From positions 35,432 to 76,479 of the forward strand of contig JAKUOP010000009.1 in the NCBI GenBank assembly GCA_022450565.1: a stretch of DNA of 41,048 nucleotides. Reading direction: 5' to 3'. Positions 33,266 through 41,048 of this stretch are shown piece after piece. This DNA is from Candidatus Nitrosopelagicus sp. (GTDB lineage Archaea > Thermoproteota > Nitrososphaeria > Nitrososphaerales > Nitrosopumilaceae). The first letter of the stretch is position 1. The number at the start of each line of letters is the position of its first letter. The notes under the pieces are model-generated. The model was not told where the DNA came from. It saw nothing but the letters and a program-made list of their open reading frames with translations, and ran no database searches. The position numbers and the translations under genes are program-made.

Positions 33266-34620
33266 TTTGATGCCTCCTTTAGTGCAGTAATCATTGCATT
33301 TGCTTTATGTTCTGTTTCATTAAGCTCGTTTTTTGCAATAGAATCAAAAACAATTCCAGCACCAGCTTGTACAAACCCTGATTTACCATCAGCAAAAATA
33401 CTTCTAATTGCAATGGCAAAATCGCAGCAACCATTGAATGAGAAGTAACCGACTGCACCAGCATATGGGCCTCTAGATTCAGGTTCTAGTTCATCTATTA
33501 TTTCCATGGCTCTCACTTTTGGTGCACCAGATACTGTTCCTGCAGGAAATACTGCCTTGAATGCGTCATACATGTCAAATTTCTTACTTAATTTACCAAC
33601 TACATGTGTAACCATATGTTGAACATGACTGAATCTTTTTACTTCCATTAATGATTTTACATGTACAGTTCCATAATCACAAACCCTACCAATATCATTT
33701 CTGCCTAAATCAACAAGCATCGTATGCTCTGCTAGTTCTTTTTCATCATTAATTAGTTCTTTTTGCATTTCATCATTTTTTTCTTCGTTTTCCGTAATTT
33801 TTCTTGTTCCTGCAATTGGAAATGTTTCAACTTGATCACCTGTAACACGGATCAACATTTCTGGGCTAGCACCAATTATTGTTTTTTGCCTCATTTTCAT
33901 ATGATACAAATATGGTGATGGGTTCAGTGCACGTAATTTTTCATATACTTTCAAATAATCACCACCTGCATCAAACGAAAATTTTCTAGATAGAACAACT
34001 TGAAATATATCACCGTCATAGATGTATTTTTTTGCTTTTTCTACAATACTTGTAAATTTCTCTTCATCTAAGTTACTAGTAATTTCAGACATAGTGAATT
34101 CATCAAATTTTGACTCTGAACTTTTGATTTCATCAACTCTATTTCTTTCATAGTAAAAGTAGAATAACTTTTTTTGTTTATTATCAAACAAGATACCATC
34201 TGTATATATTCCGAATTCCATTATCGGTTCATTGATTGGTTGATTTTTTGGAATTTTCTCCCACAACCTAATTGCATCATAATTGATATGACCAACTGCA
34301 CCACCAAGGTATCTATATGTCTGATCAGATGTTTTTAGAACGAGTTCTTTGATCTTGTTTAATGGGTCTGATGTTTCGATTGTTTCTACTGAACCATCTC
34401 TAGTTTCAATAGTGACCCTGTCATAGTAGCCTTTAACAATTAATTCCGGGTCAAATCCCATAATTGAGGTTTCTGCTAATTCTTCTGGACCAGTTAATGA
34501 TTCAAAGAGAAATGAATGTGAATAGTTTCTAGAAATTTTGTTGTATATCTCAAATTGGTTTCCATCTAACGATAGAGAAATTATCTTAGGAGTGCTTGGT
34601 TGTCCAAAGACGGTCACCAT
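33262..34620 (-). CDS. trpE: Anthranilate synthase component I
   Basis: 452 residues converting chorismate to anthranilate. LFES at residues 38-41 corresponds to the LLES motif of the tryptophan feedback site, so allosteric inhibition is likely. The chorismate core includes IIGASPEMLIRV, AGTRKITENEEK, VDLGRNDIGRV and the C-terminal VQAGAGIVFDS. It heads trpEGDCBA. A TATA-like CTTAAATA (minus strand, about 34645-34656) sits 25-36 bases before the ATG, suggesting a leaderless operon promoter. Confidence 0.97.
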   Translation of the reverse strand: MVTVFGQPSTPKIISLSLDGNQFEIYNKISRNYSHSFLFESLTGPEELAETSIMGFDPELIVKGYYDRVTIETRDGSVETIETSDPLNKIKELVLKTSDQTYRYLGGAVGHINYDAIRLWEKIPKNQPINEPIMEFGIYTDGILFDNKQKKLFYFYYERNRVDEIKSSESKFDEFTMSEITSNLDEEKFTSIVEKAKKYIYDGDIFQVVLSRKFSFDAGGDYLKVYEKLRALNPSPYLYHMKMRQKTIIGASPEMLIRVTGDQVETFPIAGTRKITENEEKNDEMQKELINDEKELAEHTMLVDLGRNDIGRVCDYGTVHVKSLMEVKRFSHVQHMVTHVVGKLSKKFDMYDAFKAVFPAGTVSGAPKVRAMEIIDELEPESRGPYAGAVGYFSFNGCCDFAIAIRSIFADGKSGFVQAGAGIVFDSIAKNELNETEHKANAMITALKEASK

Positions 34621-34855
34621 TCATAGAAGGTTTGAAAATTTATCGGTATTTAAGTTATGATTTACTCGTTAATCAAGTAATTTTAAGCGATCTACTATTA
34701 GATCCATGATTAGTACCAAAATACATGAATGTATTTACTAACAAAGTGCAGAAAATTGCGATTCATTCGCAGTTAATTGGTCTGAAAACTATGCTCAAAA
34801 TCACAAATACACTAAACAGAGAGTAGTAAAGACCAATCTTCCACTTTTATTATTA

Positions 34856-34872
34856 TACCGTATGGTACCGTA
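34856..34872 (+). promoter_or_regulatory. TACCGTA direct repeat upstream of zinc microprotein gene
   Basis: TACCGTA occurs twice (34856-34862 and 34866-34872), one helical turn apart, immediately upstream of a strong TATA (34874-34886) and 48-32 bases before the ATG. The arrangement looks like a tandem activator or repressor site. Confidence 0.4.
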
Positions 34873-34873
34873 C

Positions 34874-34886
34874 TTTTATATATAAT
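34874..34886 (+). promoter_or_regulatory. TATA box of the 34904 gene
   Basis: TTTTATATATAAT, 30-18 bases before the ATG at 34904, as expected for a leaderless archaeal transcript. Confidence 0.6.
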
Positions 34887-34903
34887 AGGTATTACTAATT
34901 TTT

Positions 34904-35020
34904 ATGAGCAAAAACACATGCTACAAGTGTGGTACATCTGATTTAGGTTGGAGTCAAGAATTTCACAGACAAACTGGTAAATGGAGACTTGAAAATCATA
35001 AAGGCTGTGCTTTGTCTTAA
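34904..35020 (+). CDS. Zinc-finger microprotein (38 aa)
   Basis: ATG 34904 to TAA 35018-35020. The 38 residues have C6-x2-C9 (CYKCG) and H32-x2-C35 (HKGC), a compact CxxC...HxxC zinc site. A strong TATA and a repeat element in front support expression. It is the only plus-strand gene in the long minus-strand stretch between pyrG and the TFB gene. It lies in the 406-base gap between trpE and ilvD; the rest of that gap (34621-34855) shows only the trpE promoter and no further convincing gene. Function unknown. Confidence 0.68.
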   Translation: MSKNTCYKCGTSDLGWSQEFHRQTGKWRLENHKGCALS

Positions 35021-35026
35021 TTTTGT

Positions 35027-36706
35027 CTAATAATTAGCAGGGATTGTAATTGCACCATCTGCTGCAGAACCAACTAAAGAGGCATATTTAGCTAATGCAC
35101 CGGACTGGTAATTTGGAGTTGGCTTTTTCCATTCCTGCTTTCTTTTCTGTAATTCGTCCTCTGAGACATGAAGATTTATCGAATTATTATCTGTGCTAAT
35201 ACTTATTTTATCACCATTTTTTACCAATGCGATAGGTCCCCCAACAAATGCTTCTGGAGCAACATGACCAACCATAAACCCACGAGTTCCTCCTGAGAAT
35301 CTACCATCTGTAACCATCGCAACTTTTTTTCCTAACCCTTGACCAACAAGAGCAGCTGTTGTAGAAAGCATTTCTCTCATACCTGGACCACCTTTGGGCC
35401 CCTCATAACGAATAACTACAACGTCGCCCTCATCAATTTTTCCTTTTGCAACTGCATCAAATGCTAATTCTTCCCTATCAAATACTTTGGCAGTTCCTGT
35501 AAATTCAGTCATCTCAACACCTGCAGTTTTAATTACTGCACCATCAGGTGCTAATGTTCCTTTTAGTATTACTGCTGTCCCAACATTATGAATTGGGGTC
35601 TCTGTGGATTTAACTATCTGTTGTTCTGGTGTATCAGGAATTGAAAATTCATTTATGTTTTCTTGTATAGTTTTTCCAGTAATTGTTAATGTATCACCAT
35701 GAATCAATTTTTTATCTAGAAGTTTTTTTAGGACGAATGGTATTCCACCAATCTTATCCAAACTGTTCATCACATAACTTCCTCCAGGTTTCATATCTGC
35801 AAGATGGGGAGTTTTTTTCCTTATTCGTTCAAAATCATCATATGATAATTGTATTCCAGCTTCATGTGATAATGCAAGTAAATGTAAAATTCCATTTGTG
35901 GAACCACCAACCGCATTTAACATTGTAATTGCATTCTCAAATGCCTCAAACGTAAGAATTTCTTGTGGTGTTATTCCTAATTTTAGTAAGTTGGCACATG
36001 CAATACCGCTGTCATATACAATTTTACCTCGTCTATCATCTTCAGCTGGTGGGCTTGCACTACCTGGCAATGCTAAGCCTATAGCTTCAGAAATAGATGC
36101 CATTGTGTTTGCTGTAAACATACCACCACAGGAACCTGCATTTGGGCATGCAACATCCTCAATATTTTTGAGTTCTTCAAGGGAAATTTTTCCAGCGTCA
36201 TATGATCCAACAGCTTCATAAACGTCAACTACAGTTAGTTCTTCGCCATTAAGCATTCCAGGCATTATTGTTCCGCCGTAAACAAATACTGATGGAAGAT
36301 TAAGTCTAGCCATAGCCATCATTGTACCAGGCAAACTTTTGTCACAACCAGCAATTCCAACTATTGCATCATATTGATGCGCACGAACCATTAGTTCAAT
36401 AGAATCTGCAATAACTTCTCTACTGACGAGAGAAGATTTCATTCCTTCATGACCCATTGCAATACCATCACTTACAGCAATCGTGCTAAATTCTCTTGGT
36501 GTTGCTCCACCATCTGTCACTCCTTGTTTTGCATTTTTTGCCAGTTCTGGAAGATGTATGTTACATGGGGTTGCTTCATTTCCAGTATGACAAACACCTA
36601 TGAAGGATTTACTCAAATCTTCATCTGTTAATCCCATAGCCTTGTACATTGCTCTGTGTGGTGCTCGAGCAGTTCCTTCGACTACGTTTCTACTTGTTAT
36701 AGTCAT
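35027..36706 (-). CDS. ilvD: Dihydroxy-acid dehydratase
   Basis: 559 residues. Iron-sulphur Cys are in [17 protein letters not shown] and [35 protein letters not shown] is the third conserved segment. The phosphate/Mg site is [16 protein letters not shown]. It dehydrates dihydroxy acids in Ile/Val synthesis. It begins one base after the stop of the 36708 gene on the same strand, implying one transcript. Confidence 0.97.
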   Translation of the reverse strand: MTITSRNVVEGTARAPHRAMYKAMGLTDEDLSKSFIGVCHTGNEATPCNIHLPELAKNAKQGVTDGGATPREFSTIAVSDGIAMGHEGMKSSLVSREVIADSIELMVRAHQYDAIVGIAGCDKSLPGTMMAMARLNLPSVFVYGGTIMPGMLNGEELTVVDVYEAVGSYDAGKISLEELKNIEDVACPNAGSCGGMFTANTMASISEAIGLALPGSASPPAEDDRRGKIVYDSGIACANLLKLGITPQEILTFEAFENAITMLNAVGGSTNGILHLLALSHEAGIQLSYDDFERIRKKTPHLADMKPGGSYVMNSLDKIGGIPFVLKKLLDKKLIHGDTLTITGKTIQENINEFSIPDTPEQQIVKSTETPIHNVGTAVILKGTLAPDGAVIKTAGVEMTEFTGTAKVFDREELAFDAVAKGKIDEGDVVVIRYEGPKGGPGMREMLSTTAALVGQGLGKKVAMVTDGRFSGGTRGFMVGHVAPEAFVGGPIALVKNGDKISISTDNNSINLHVSEDELQKRKQEWKKPTPNYQSGALAKYASLVGSAADGAITIPANY

Positions 36707-36707
36707 T

Positions 36708-37307
36708 TTATTTTTTATTTATTATCTGTGAGTCTAGTTCTTTAAGTTGTTCTTCAATCTCATCTTCTGTTTCAGCACCATATGAAATTAAGATTCTATC
36801 ATCTTCTTGAACTACATATCCACGAATGTCACTAACTTCTTCATGGTTGATAAAGTATTTCAATGAATAGTCATCATTGGTACAGAACTGTCGTCCATCT
36901 GCAAATATGAAGCATCTTTCGCTTAGACCAATATTCAACGAATTAAACAAGAACTCTAGCTCAACTCCAGATGAGTGTCTATGAATTGTGTCACCGTCTT
37001 GATCCTCAAAGTGTATCCAGCTTGATTTTATTTGGTAATTTGGTAATGAAAAGTCAAATTTATCTCCAAAAATTCTTACTAATAATGATGCATGTTCATG
37101 CTCATCACCCAATCTACCTGCATCCTTTGGAGCGCCCATATCACTTCCTTCCATTGTAACAAATTGATATCCTGCGAATCCGCCTATTGATGCAATTATT
37201 GCTAATACACCTATAGCCTTAAGATTACTACTTCTTTTTTGCGATGTACGCTTTGCGGCAAAACTTTCTCGTTTTTCCTCACGTTCTTTTCTTGCTTTTT
37301 TGCCCAA
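36708..37307 (-). CDS. Membrane-anchored hypothetical protein (199 aa)
   Basis: TTG start at 37307; the nearby ATG is out of frame. The very basic N-terminus ([20 protein letters not shown]) precedes one membrane helix ([19 protein letters not shown]), then an external domain with a His-rich part ([20 protein letters not shown]) and one Cys pair ([12 protein letters not shown]). This inside-positive layout puts the C-terminal domain outside. The His and Cys residues could bind metal or form a disulphide. Thaumarchaeal-type protein, no function known. It precedes ilvD by one base. Confidence 0.8.
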   Translation of the reverse strand: MGKKARKEREEKRESFAAKRTSQKRSSNLKAIGVLAIIASIGGFAGYQFVTMEGSDMGAPKDAGRLGDEHEHASLLVRIFGDKFDFSLPNYQIKSSWIHFEDQDGDTIHRHSSGVELEFLFNSLNIGLSERCFIFADGRQFCTNDDYSLKYFINHEEVSDIRGYVVQEDDRILISYGAETEDEIEEQLKELDSQIINKK

Positions 37308-37385
37308 TTCATATTAAATCTGAAAATGGGACTATTAAATTGATTGAGAACACAGAAAATTGATTTGTAATGCTAATTTTTTAAT

Positions 37386-37395
37386 TTTAGCACTA
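37386..37395 (+). promoter_or_regulatory. TTTAGCACTA operator-like site 5
   Basis: One mismatch to the decamer. It lies 50-41 bases before the ATG at 37436 of the TFB gene, the same spacing as the sites at 9791 and 10822. This supports both the site and the later start. Confidence 0.4.
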
Positions 37396-37435
37396 GATGA
37401 CATTCCTAATTAATTCAAAACAACATATGTTATGT

Positions 37436-38365
37436 ATGGAAGATGTTTCTAGTGAATTTGCCCATGAATGTACAAGTAAAAAATCAACAAAAATCTCTTT
37501 GATTACAGACACTAATACTGGTGAAATAATGTGCGCTAATTGCGGATACGTTATTACGGAAAAATTAGAAGAAACTGGCCCCGAATACTCATTACATTCG
37601 GGCGAAGACTATCTTGGCAAATCAAGGGTTGGCAGAAAATCTACACTCGCATTTAATGACATGGGGCTTTCAACGATGATTCAACAATCAGATAGAGACT
37701 CTACTGGAAAGGGGCTGTCAGGAGAAATGAAAAGAACTTTTTATCGACTAAGAATGTGGGATAAGAACAGTAAAGCACGTCCCGGTCAAAGAAACATGCA
37801 AAAGGCATTTACCATTCTAGAGGGTTTGAAATCAAAATTGTCGTTATCAGAAGCTTCTGTAGAAAAATCCGCATACATCTACAGAAAAGCACTTGGAAAA
37901 AAAATTGGTCGCGGTAGAAGTATTCCAGTGATAATCAGTGCATCAATTTATGCAGGATGTAGATTTACTAATACACCAAGAACAATTCAAGACATTTCAA
38001 ATGCTACAAACATCAAAAGAACAACAATTCATAGAATGTACCGAATTCTTGTTAAAGAGTTAGATCTTACAATTGAAACGTATAATCCAATTGAGTTTAT
38101 TTCAAGAATTTCTAGTACCTTAAATGTGACAGAAAAAACACAGAGAGATGCAACCAAGATTCTCATAAAAGCAGAATCTCATATGATGACTAGTGGAAAG
38201 AATCCAGTGGCTGTTGCTGCAACAGTTGTATATCTAGCAGCAATAGCAAATAATCAAAAAATTACTCAGACACAAGTTGCAAATGCATCTGAAATCAGCA
38301 GTGTGACAATCAGGAATTTATGTAGATTATTTAAAAAATCAAAGGAAATGGTAATAGAAAACTAA
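37436..38365 (+). CDS. tfb: Transcription initiation factor B (TFB/TFIIB)
   Basis: 309 residues from ATG 37436; in-frame ATGs at 37397 and 37427 are alternatives. The N-terminal zinc ribbon is odd: only FAHEC where a C-x2-C is usual, then MCANCGYVI. The B-reader/linker region is SRVGRKSTLAFNDMGL. Two cyclin-like repeats follow, with IPVIISASIYAGCRFTNTPR in the first and NPVAVAATVVYLAA in the second, each ending in a recognition helix (TNIKRTTIHRMYRI; SEISSVTIRNLCR). TFB bridges TBP-DNA and RNA polymerase. Thaumarchaea have several TFBs; this may be a specialised one. Confidence 0.93.
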   Translation: MEDVSSEFAHECTSKKSTKISLITDTNTGEIMCANCGYVITEKLEETGPEYSLHSGEDYLGKSRVGRKSTLAFNDMGLSTMIQQSDRDSTGKGLSGEMKRTFYRLRMWDKNSKARPGQRNMQKAFTILEGLKSKLSLSEASVEKSAYIYRKALGKKIGRGRSIPVIISASIYAGCRFTNTPRTIQDISNATNIKRTTIHRMYRILVKELDLTIETYNPIEFISRISSTLNVTEKTQRDATKILIKAESHMMTSGKNPVAVAATVVYLAAIANNQKITQTQVANASEISSVTIRNLCRLFKKSKEMVIEN

Positions 38366-38406
38366 AATTCAAAATAGTTAATATCCTAACAAGAATAAAA
38401 TAAAAA

Positions 38407-39681
38407 ATGGATAAAAACTCGGTAAAGCCTGATTCTGTAAAATTATACAAGATTCGCAAGACTTTGAACGATCTTTCACAACAAACTGGCCATGGGACAG
38501 AATTGATTACTGTTTACATTCCAAAAGCAAAGCAATTGCATGAAGTAATAACTAATTTGCGAGAAGAGCAGGGAACCGCTGATAATATAAAATCTGATTT
38601 AACCAGAACACACGTAGTAGACTCCTTATCAAAGGTTGTTCAGAGATTAAAACTTTACAAAAAAACGCCTGAGCGAGGACTGGTTATTTTTTGTGGTGCA
38701 TTACCAAGGGAAGGTGGTGGACCACCTGGAAGTGAGGTTGTTAAAATTTTTGAAATTGACCCACCGAAGGATCTAACCACATTTCTTTATCGGTGTGATG
38801 ATCATTTCCACGTTGATATTCTCAAAGACATGTTAAAAGACGATAATATGATTGGAATCTTGGCAATCGATGCAAAAGATGCTGGGTGGGGAATACTACA
38901 CGGGGATAAATTAGAGGTGCTTAAAGAAACAGGTTCTGGTGTTGCTGGTAAACATAGACAGGGTGGCCAGTCAGCAAAAAGATTTCAAAAACTACGTGAA
39001 ATGGAACTTACGTATTATTTTAATCGTGTTGCAGCTATAACACGAGAATACTTTATCGATATTTACAAAATTAAAGGATTAATTATTTCAGGACCTGGCC
39101 CCACCAAAGAGGATTTCATTAATAATAATTATCTTGAGTACCGATTGCAGGAAATGATACTTGCAACTATTGACGCATCATATTCTGGCTCAGAGGGTAT
39201 TAGAGAGGCATTTGCAAAATCAGGTGATATACTCTCTGATTTTAGAATGGTTGAAGAAAAAAAGATCATTGAAAAACTATTCCAACAAATTAATTCCAAT
39301 TCAGGTCTTGGTAGTTATGGGTTAAAGGAAGTAATTGAAATGCTAAAAAACAATATTGCTGAAACAGTAATTATAACTGATGACACTGATTTGTATAGAA
39401 TTGAATTAAAATGTAAAAGATGCCAGAATATTCGTGAAGAGATACTAGAAAGACCACAAATTATTCCAAAGAAAACTCAACTTCTTGGGGAACCATGCCC
39501 TGGATGTAAAAGTATGGATATGGAATTATCCGAACAAGACATTGTAGATTATCTGGCACTTATTGCTGGACAAACTGGTACTAAAATTGAAGTTATTGCT
39601 GGAAAAGCAGAACATGGTGCAATGCTAACAAGTCTTGGCAAAATTGCAGCAATTTTACGTTATAATCCAAACTTCAACTAG
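38407..39681 (+). CDS. prf1: Archaeal peptide chain release factor 1 (aRF1)
   Basis: 424 residues, eRF1 family. NIKS at residues 60-63 (GTADNIKSDL) reads the stop codon, and GGQ at 186-188 (GKHRQGGQSAKRFQKLRE) triggers peptide release. The C-terminal domain has zinc-type CKRC and CPGC pairs. It recognises all three stops. It lies 41 bases after tfb and is probably transcribed with it; the stop nearly touches the convergent HIT gene. Confidence 0.97.
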   Translation: MDKNSVKPDSVKLYKIRKTLNDLSQQTGHGTELITVYIPKAKQLHEVITNLREEQGTADNIKSDLTRTHVVDSLSKVVQRLKLYKKTPERGLVIFCGALPREGGGPPGSEVVKIFEIDPPKDLTTFLYRCDDHFHVDILKDMLKDDNMIGILAIDAKDAGWGILHGDKLEVLKETGSGVAGKHRQGGQSAKRFQKLREMELTYYFNRVAAITREYFIDIYKIKGLIISGPGPTKEDFINNNYLEYRLQEMILATIDASYSGSEGIREAFAKSGDILSDFRMVEEKKIIEKLFQQINSNSGLGSYGLKEVIEMLKNNIAETVIITDDTDLYRIELKCKRCQNIREEILERPQIIPKKTQLLGEPCPGCKSMDMELSEQDIVDYLALIAGQTGTKIEVIAGKAEHGAMLTSLGKIAAILRYNPNFN

Positions 39682-39682
39682 C

Positions 39683-40087
39683 CTAGAATTGTTTTTTAAT
39701 ATTTTCTGATAATTCCTTTAATTCTGAATCTGATGGCATGCTTCGTTTTGTCCAAACAGTGCCTTTGTTGGAGTAACGTGGGATAATATGTACATGTACG
39801 TGTGGGATAATCTGTTTTGCAGCTTTGCCATTATTTTGTGCAATACTAAATGCATCAGAGCCAGTCCCTTTTTTTACCGCATTTGCTATAATTGGGACTA
39901 GGGAAAATAATTCTGCAACTTCATTTACTGGCATTTCGGTAAGTAACTCGTATGGTTTTTTTGGTATTACTAACGTATGGCCATGATCAATTGGATATTT
40001 GTCTAAAATTGCAACGTGGTTTTTGTCTTCATATATGAAAAATCCAGGAATTTTCCTTTCTATAATCTCTGTGAATATTGTTGTCAT
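39683..40087 (-). CDS. HIT-family nucleotide hydrolase
   Basis: 134 residues. QIIPHVHVHIIPRYS holds the histidine triad (H-x-H-x-H), preceded by YPIDHGHTLVIPKKP and AFSIAQNNGKAAKQ. HIT proteins hydrolyse adenosine phosphoramidates or dinucleoside polyphosphates. TATA (ATTTATAT, minus strand, 40110-40117) lies 23-30 bases before the ATG, with an ATAGGCACTA site further up. Confidence 0.94.
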   Translation of the reverse strand: MTTIFTEIIERKIPGFFIYEDKNHVAILDKYPIDHGHTLVIPKKPYELLTEMPVNEVAELFSLVPIIANAVKKGTGSDAFSIAQNNGKAAKQIIPHVHVHIIPRYSNKGTVWTKRSMPSDSELKELSENIKKQF

Positions 40088-40131
40088 ATCAAAACATGTT
40101 TAAATTTTGATATAAATTGTTTGAATTATAC

Positions 40132-40141
40132 ATAGGCACTA
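40132..40141 (+). promoter_or_regulatory. ATAGGCACTA weak operator-like site 6
   Basis: Three mismatches to GTTAGCACTA but keeps the core GCACTA. It lies 45-54 bases upstream of the HIT gene start, as sites 3 and 4 do for their minus-strand genes (49-58 and 50-59). Confidence 0.25.
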
Positions 40142-40148
40142 TTAGGAA

Positions 40149-40799
40149 TTAATTTATCTGCTTAATTGCATCGACAAATTTTTCAATTGGCTGTGCACCA
40201 ATCACCCTAACTAATTTTTCATCATTAAAAATTAAAAATGATGGGGTCGCGTTAATTCCTATACTCTCTGCAAAATTTTGGTTTTCTATCACTTTCTGAG
40301 TGTATTTATGGCTATTAACACATTCAGTGAATTCATTCAAATCTAAATTGTTCTGTTCAGCAAAATCAAGAAGTGAGTTATTGGTGATCCATCCCGTCCT
40401 TTCACCAGCCCAATTGTTAAAGATCGTATTATGATACTCCCAGTATTTACCTTGGTCATCCGCACAGAATGATGCTTCAGCTGCTAATATCGAATCTAAA
40501 CCATTTAGAGGAAAATCCTTGTAAGTGTAGTTTACTTTCCCAGTATCTATGTATGATTCTTTGATTTTTTCTAACGTTTGCTGATGAAATTTATAGCAGA
40601 ATGTACATTGATAATCACCAAATTCAAGTATTGTAATTTTTGCATCTATATCTCCAATTATCGGAGGGGTATTTTCCAATAATTTTTCTTTGCTGAAGAG
40701 ATTTGACTTTTGATCGCTGTTATCTCCATTGCTTATAACAATTAATCCAATAATTAGTCCGATAACTATTGGGATCGCCAAAAAATATACATTTTTCAA
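40149..40799 (-). CDS. Exported DsbA-like thioredoxin-fold protein
   Basis: 216 residues. The N-terminal membrane helix (FLAIPIVIGLIIGLIVIS) is followed by the thioredoxin fold. The active site C65-T-F-C68 lies in LEFGDYQCTFCYKFHQ, and the cis-Pro loop is INATPSFLIF. A second Cys pair is possible (C112-type FCADD and ECVNS). It resembles bacterial DSBA-like Thioredoxin_4 proteins that oxidise or isomerise disulphides outside the membrane, likely for the many secreted Cys proteins. It precedes the HIT gene. Confidence 0.92.
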   Translation of the reverse strand: MKNVYFLAIPIVIGLIIGLIVISNGDNSDQKSNLFSKEKLLENTPPIIGDIDAKITILEFGDYQCTFCYKFHQQTLEKIKESYIDTGKVNYTYKDFPLNGLDSILAAEASFCADDQGKYWEYHNTIFNNWAGERTGWITNNSLLDFAEQNNLDLNEFTECVNSHKYTQKVIENQNFAESIGINATPSFLIFNDEKLVRVIGAQPIEKFVDAIKQIN

Positions 40800-40863
40800 A
40801 TCTATAATGTGTTTTTTACTTTGATAACTTTAATGCTTTTAATCTCCTAGAAAAAACTAACCG

Positions 40864-40873
40864 TTTAAATATA
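40864..40873 (+). promoter_or_regulatory. TATA box of the cbtB-like gene
   Basis: TTTAAATATA, 30-21 bases before the TTG at 40894. Supports that start. Confidence 0.5.
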
Positions 40874-40893
40874 TTGAATCATTCAAAAAATCG

Positions 40894-41048
40894 TTGAAAC
40901 AAAATCAATCCACAATTACAAAATCTGGAATACCAAAAATTGGTGTTGTTGCCTTGGCAATTGTATTTACACTTGGATTGTTTGTAGTAGGTTTTGATCA
41001 AGGCCATATTTTCAGCTTAGTGGTTGGAGAAGAGGCATTTGATAACAT
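40894..41048 (+). CDS. CbtB-like cobalt transporter subunit, N-terminal part (continues beyond window)
   Basis: TTG 40894 opens a frame that runs off the right edge (51 full codons visible). It has one membrane helix, KIGVVALAIVFTLGLFVV, directly followed by GFDQGHIFSLVVGEEAFDN. This resembles thaumarchaeal CbtB, a small one-helix protein with a C-terminal His motif that works with CbtA in cobalt uptake for B12. The His motif lies outside the window, so the call is by resemblance of the visible half. A TATA at 40864-40873 supports the start. Confidence 0.6.
   Translation, partial: MKQNQSTITKSGIPKIGVVALAIVFTLGLFVVGFDQGHIFSLVVGEEAFDN

Noticed and set aside
34725-34826. 33-codon ATG frame in the trpE-zinc protein spacer
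   Set aside because: No Cys/His pattern, no TATA at the right distance and bland composition; likely chance.
40132-40141. Treating ATAGGCACTA as a certain member of the motif set
   Set aside because: Three of ten bases differ; it is listed only as a weak site.
1-41048. CRISPR arrays, insertion sequences, integrase or restriction genes
   Set aside because: No spaced direct repeats, terminal inverted repeats or transposase/nuclease core genes were seen; the transposase-like segment in the B12 protein is only an N-terminal domain.

Overview
The window is a low-GC, gene-dense archaeal chromosome segment. It most likely comes from an ammonia-oxidising thaumarchaeon (Nitrososphaerota, Nitrosopumilus-like). 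Support comes from archaeal information-processing genes (FEN1 with a PIP box, TFB, aRF1, an intron-containing tRNA-Ser), archaeal purine synthesis (PurP, split PurS/PurQ/PurL), secreted proteins with the thaumarchaeal WVKN..GWW repeat, and many apparently leaderless genes with a TATA box about 27 bases before the start codon, several starting with TTG or GTG. This assignment is inference from gene content; no 16S gene is present.

Layout. 1-1309: the 3' end of a tRNA-dihydrouridine synthase, mqnD of the futalosine menaquinone route, and a Cys-rich microprotein. 1343-4603: a CoA-binding protein, a hypothetical gene, then an Obg/YchF-type GTPase, a SelB/EF1A-like protein without a working GTPase core, and two microproteins. 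4618-8391: FEN1, tRNA-Ser(CGA), CysS, NadE and a Rieske protein. 8436-16549 is an accessory stretch of lineage-specific genes: a B12-binding CarH-like sensor, a zinc-ribbon protein, a phytoene-desaturase-like oxidoreductase, a COQ10-like SRPBCC protein, secreted and membrane proteins and a 2OG-Fe(II) oxygenase. 16546-27284: a membrane protein, a bifunctional-nuclease-family protein, PurP, UbiX with a second SRPBCC protein, TatA/TatC, a CBS protein and purS...purQ-purL-purF followed by a lone RAM-domain protein and a microprotein. 27281-37307, all on the minus strand except one zinc microprotein: pyrG, the trpEGDCBA operon, ilvD and a membrane-anchored protein. 37436-41048: TFB, aRF1, a HIT protein, a DsbA-like thioredoxin and the start of a CbtB-like cobalt transporter subunit.

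Most interesting signal. A decamer GTTAGCACTA (core TAGCACTA, an imperfect palindrome) occurs exactly three times and once with a single mismatch between 9.8 and 15.5 kb. Each copy lies just upstream of TATA boxes, two of them exactly 48 bases before a start codon. Weaker copies lie before the TFB and HIT genes. The first copy precedes the CarH-like cobalamin sensor itself, and the cluster includes the carotenoid-desaturase-like gene. Together these suggest a small regulon, possibly B12- or light-responsive. The sensor has no MerR DNA-binding head; its N-terminus resembles the small domain at the front of some transposases. A cobalt-uptake-like gene begins at the right edge.

The rest is mostly housekeeping biosynthesis: purines, CTP, tryptophan, branched-chain amino acids, NAD and quinone.
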